Shown: positions 5,709 to 6,941 of the stretch, one piece after another
Position numbering within the stretch: the stretch's first letter is position 1
Layout: the number at the start of each line of letters is the position of its first letter
Assembly (NCBI GenBank): GCA_003519485.1
Contig: DOWQ01000088.1
Span: 1-6,941, forward strand
Length of the DNA: 6,941 bases
DNA from: Streptomyces sp.
GTDB lineage: Bacteria; Actinomycetota; Actinomycetes; Streptomycetales; Streptomycetaceae
Direction of reading: 5' to 3'
Position numbers and translations under genes: made by a program
The notes under the pieces: generated by a model
The model's input: only the letters and a program-made list of their open reading frames with translations
Database searches by the model: none
What the model was told of the DNA's origin: nothing

Positions 5709-6459
5709 CGTCGGCCCCCAGATAAGCCTCGATGACTCTCGGGTCCGCGCGAACGGTCTCGTACGGTCCTTCCACCAGCACCCGGCCCCGCTGAAGCACC
5801 GTCACGGTGTCGGCGAGCGAGCCGACGACGCTCATGTTGTGCTCGACCATCACCACGGTGCGGCCCGCGCGGACCCGGTCGATCAGGGCCACCGTGCGAT
5901 CCACGTCCTCCAGCCCCATCCCGGCCGTCGGTTCGTCCAGCAGCAGGATCCGGGGGTAGAGCGCCAGTGCCAGCGCCAGCTCCAGGGCGCGCTTCTGGCC
6001 GTACGGAAGGCTGCCGGCCGGCCGGCTCGCGAGCCGGCCGAGTCCCACCTCGTCGAGCAGTTCGGCCGCGCGGGCGGAGAACCGCCGCATCAGCTTGTCG
6101 GAGCGCCAGAAGCGGCGGCCGAGCCCGGTGCCGGCCTGCAGGGCCAGCTCCACGTGCTCCTGCGCGGAGACCCCGGAGAACAGACTGGTGACCTGGAAGG
6201 ACCGGGCGACGCCCAACCGGGCGATGCGTTCGGGCGGTTGGCCGGTGACGTCGTCCCCGCCCACGACGATCCGGCCGGCCGTCGGGCTGAGGAATCCGGT
6301 GAGCAGATTGAACAGGGTGGTCTTACCGGCCCCGTTCGGGCCGACCAGGACGTGCACCGTGCCCTCGGTTACACTCAGCGCGACCTCGTCGACGGCGCGG
6401 AAGCCCTGAAATTCCTTGGTCAAGTCCTGCGTGGACAAGATGACCTGCGGTTGACTCAT
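5701..6459 (-). CDS. livG: HAAT-type ABC transporter ATP-binding protein, LivG-like
   Basis: 252 residues; the second ATPase and first gene of the operon. Motifs: Walker A GPNGAGKT (40-47), Q-loop RSFQV with Q89, a LivG-type helical insert (about 100-148), signature LPYGQKR (151-157, in place of the canonical LSGGQ), Walker B ILLLDEP (171-177) with catalytic E176, and the switch histidine H207 in VEHNM. The end, DPRVIEAYLGADVA, is the usual LivG end. Unlike its LivF-like partner it keeps the Q-loop glutamine and the switch histidine. The ATG at 6459 has GAGG five bases upstream. With no gene of the same strand close behind it within the window, transcription of the operon probably starts in 6460-6941. 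Family call secure; substrate set by the binding protein. Confidence 0.95.
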   Translation of the reverse strand: MSQPQVILSTQDLTKEFQGFRAVDEVALSVTEGTVHVLVGPNGAGKTTLFNLLTGFLSPTAGRIVVGGDDVTGQPPERIARLGVARSFQVTSLFSGVSAQEHVELALQAGTGLGRRFWRSDKLMRRFSARAAELLDEVGLGRLASRPAGSLPYGQKRALELALALALYPRILLLDEPTAGMGLEDVDRTVALIDRVRAGRTVVMVEHNMSVVGSLADTVTVLQRGRVLVEGPYETVRADPRVIEAYLGADVA

Positions 6460-6522
6460 GCCGACCTCGGCTGCCGGACGGATACGACGGCGAATGCCGA
6501 CGTGGGCCAGACGCTAAGGCCG

Positions 6523-6537
6523 GCCACGTACGGTGGC
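6523..6537. promoter_or_regulatory. Small inverted repeat near the presumed livG promoter
   Basis: GCCAC (6523-6527) - GTACG - GTGGC (6533-6537). The word GGCCACGT is followed 13 bp later by GGCTACGT, so there is a direct repeat as well. It lies just upstream of the TAGCGT -10 candidate, about where a -35 box would be. Operator role is a guess. Confidence 0.25.
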
Positions 6538-6573
6538 TACGTAGGGGATCTCCACAAGGCGGGCCCGAACAGT

Positions 6574-6591
6574 GTGCGAAGCGCACGCTTC
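6574..6591. promoter_or_regulatory. Two overlapping inverted repeats upstream of livG
   Basis: GAAGCG-CA-CGCTTC (6578-6591) is a perfect 14-bp inverted repeat. Overlapping it, GTGCG-AAG-CGCAC (6574-6586) can form an alternative small stem. It lies about 115 nt upstream of livG and is a reasonable place for a regulator to bind, but no known consensus is recognised. Confidence 0.3.
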
Positions 6592-6630
6592 CGCTCGGCG
6601 CCTTCCGACCGGACCGCCCGAGGGTGGCCG

Positions 6631-6657
6631 ACTCCCCCGGCGGGCCCGGGGCGGAGT
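6631..6657. repeat. Bulged GC hairpin in the livG upstream region
   Basis: ACTCC (6631-6635) pairs with GGAGT (6653-6657), and CCCGG (6636-6640) with CCGGG (6646-6650) around the loop CGGGC, leaving a two-base bulge. That gives ten base pairs in 27 nt. It could be an RNA stem in a long leader or a terminator of something upstream; no U-tract follows on either strand. Confidence 0.4.
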
Positions 6658-6784
6658 GTGTGGAGACCGCCCATGGGCGCGCCACCGGCCGGCTCACCGC
6701 GGTGTACGGCCCGCCCCGGAAGCGTACGGTCCGGTTCGGCTGCGGCGCACGGCCGGTACGGGTGCGGCACACAAGCGCTACGGG

Positions 6785-6835
6785 AGCGTACGGCGCGGTC
6801 CCGGAGGCCGGGCCCCCGCGAGTCCCGTACACGCT
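6785..6835. repeat. Nested 51-nt stem-loop in the livG upstream region
   Basis: Three stems nest symmetrically: AGCGTACGG (6785-6793) with CCGTACACGCT (6825-6835, a two-base AC bulge), CGCGG (6794-6798) with CCGCG (6816-6820), and CCCGG (6800-6804) with CCGGG (6808-6812) around the loop AGG. About 19 base pairs form in total. It is the largest inverted repeat I found in the window. It may be a terminator between this operon and whatever lies to the right, or a leader element. Confidence 0.5.
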
Positions 6836-6941
6836 GAGCCGCCACAGGCCCTGCCGGCACATGGCGGTCCGCCGCAACAGCGTGCTGCGGTGTGTTGTCC
6901 CGCGACATGGGCGGCGAGGACGGGCGACCCTGCTGTTCGCG

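Larger units (their letters stand above)
6460..6941. other. Non-coding leader and promoter region of the importer operon, no convincing gene
   Basis: About 480 nt with no protein-like reading on either strand. Minus-strand readings that stay open here are rich in Arg, Pro, Gly and Ala without recognisable motifs. The stretch carries several inverted repeats, listed separately, and about seven TACGG/CCGTA words. A weak -10-like TAGCGT lies on the minus strand at 6516-6511, some 52 nt before livG, but no matching -35 box is visible. A divergent gene could begin near the right edge (for example ATG at 6862 or 6906 on the plus strand), but too little is visible and no ribosome-binding site supports it. 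Confidence 0.5.

Noticed and set aside
1643..6459. Rare TTA (bldA-dependent) leucine codons in the importer genes
   Set aside because: The few TAA triplets I found on the plus strand (near 3140 and 5722) are out of frame with the genes, so I saw no TTA codon.
6451..6490. TTGACT on the plus strand as a -35 box of a divergent promoter
   Set aside because: It is in the livG start codon region and no -10-like hexamer lies at 16-19 bp; GGATAC is too far away.
6669..6704. Cluster of short palindromes (GCCCATGGGC, GGCGCGCC, CCGGCCGG, CACCGCGGTG)
   Set aside because: Short GC palindromes are common by chance in DNA of this composition; they are adjacent but show no shared spacing or core.
5449..6837. 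462-codon open reading frame on the plus strand
   Set aside because: Antisense to the two clearly recognisable ATPase genes and low in complexity; no motif or start signal supports it.
6323..6908. Minus-strand open frames of 184 and 123 codons upstream of livG
   Set aside because: Compositionally like random GC-rich translation, one overlaps livG in another frame, and neither has a ribosome-binding site or recognisable motif.

Overview
The window is very GC-rich, with G or C at nearly every third codon position, GTG and TTG starts alongside ATG, and frequent GTACGG-type words. This points to an actinomycete, most likely Streptomyces or a close relative (inference from composition and protein style; no marker gene is present). 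Every confident gene lies on the minus strand. I saw no RNA gene, CRISPR array, transposase or attachment site.

Right to left, in the direction of transcription: 6460-6941 is a stretch with no convincing gene, rich in inverted repeats, and probably holds the promoter and leader of the operon. Then comes a five-gene ABC importer operon of the HAAT (branched-chain / hydrophobic amino acid) type: livG-like ATPase (6459-5701), livF-like ATPase (5708-5016, TTG start overlapping livG), a lipoprotein substrate-binding protein (4945-3701), livH-like permease (3558-2692) and livM-like permease (2695-1643, overlapping livH by 4 nt). Together they form a complete transporter: an extracytoplasmic binding lipoprotein, two different membrane permeases and two different ATPases. 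The binding protein does not look like the usual Streptomyces leucine/isoleucine/valine receptor. It resembles a subfamily, common in proteobacteria, whose characterised relatives I associate with aromatic or other carboxylic acids, so the substrate is open. A 142-nt gap filled with strong GC hairpins separates the binding-protein gene from the permease genes and probably sets their relative expression.

After livM, 1318-1642 is intergenic. It holds two hairpins that may end the operon and a striking array of three imperfect 31-32 bp repeats with the core TGGSCCAYTGGCYCA, overlapping a plausible promoter. Downstream, running off the left edge, is a partial FUSC-family membrane protein (aromatic-acid-exporter-like), start at 1317. 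The array looks like the operator of a regulator not encoded in this window and is the most interesting element here.

The importer operon and the FUSC gene are probably separate transcription units, although an aromatic-type importer beside an aromatic-type exporter may be functionally linked (inference).
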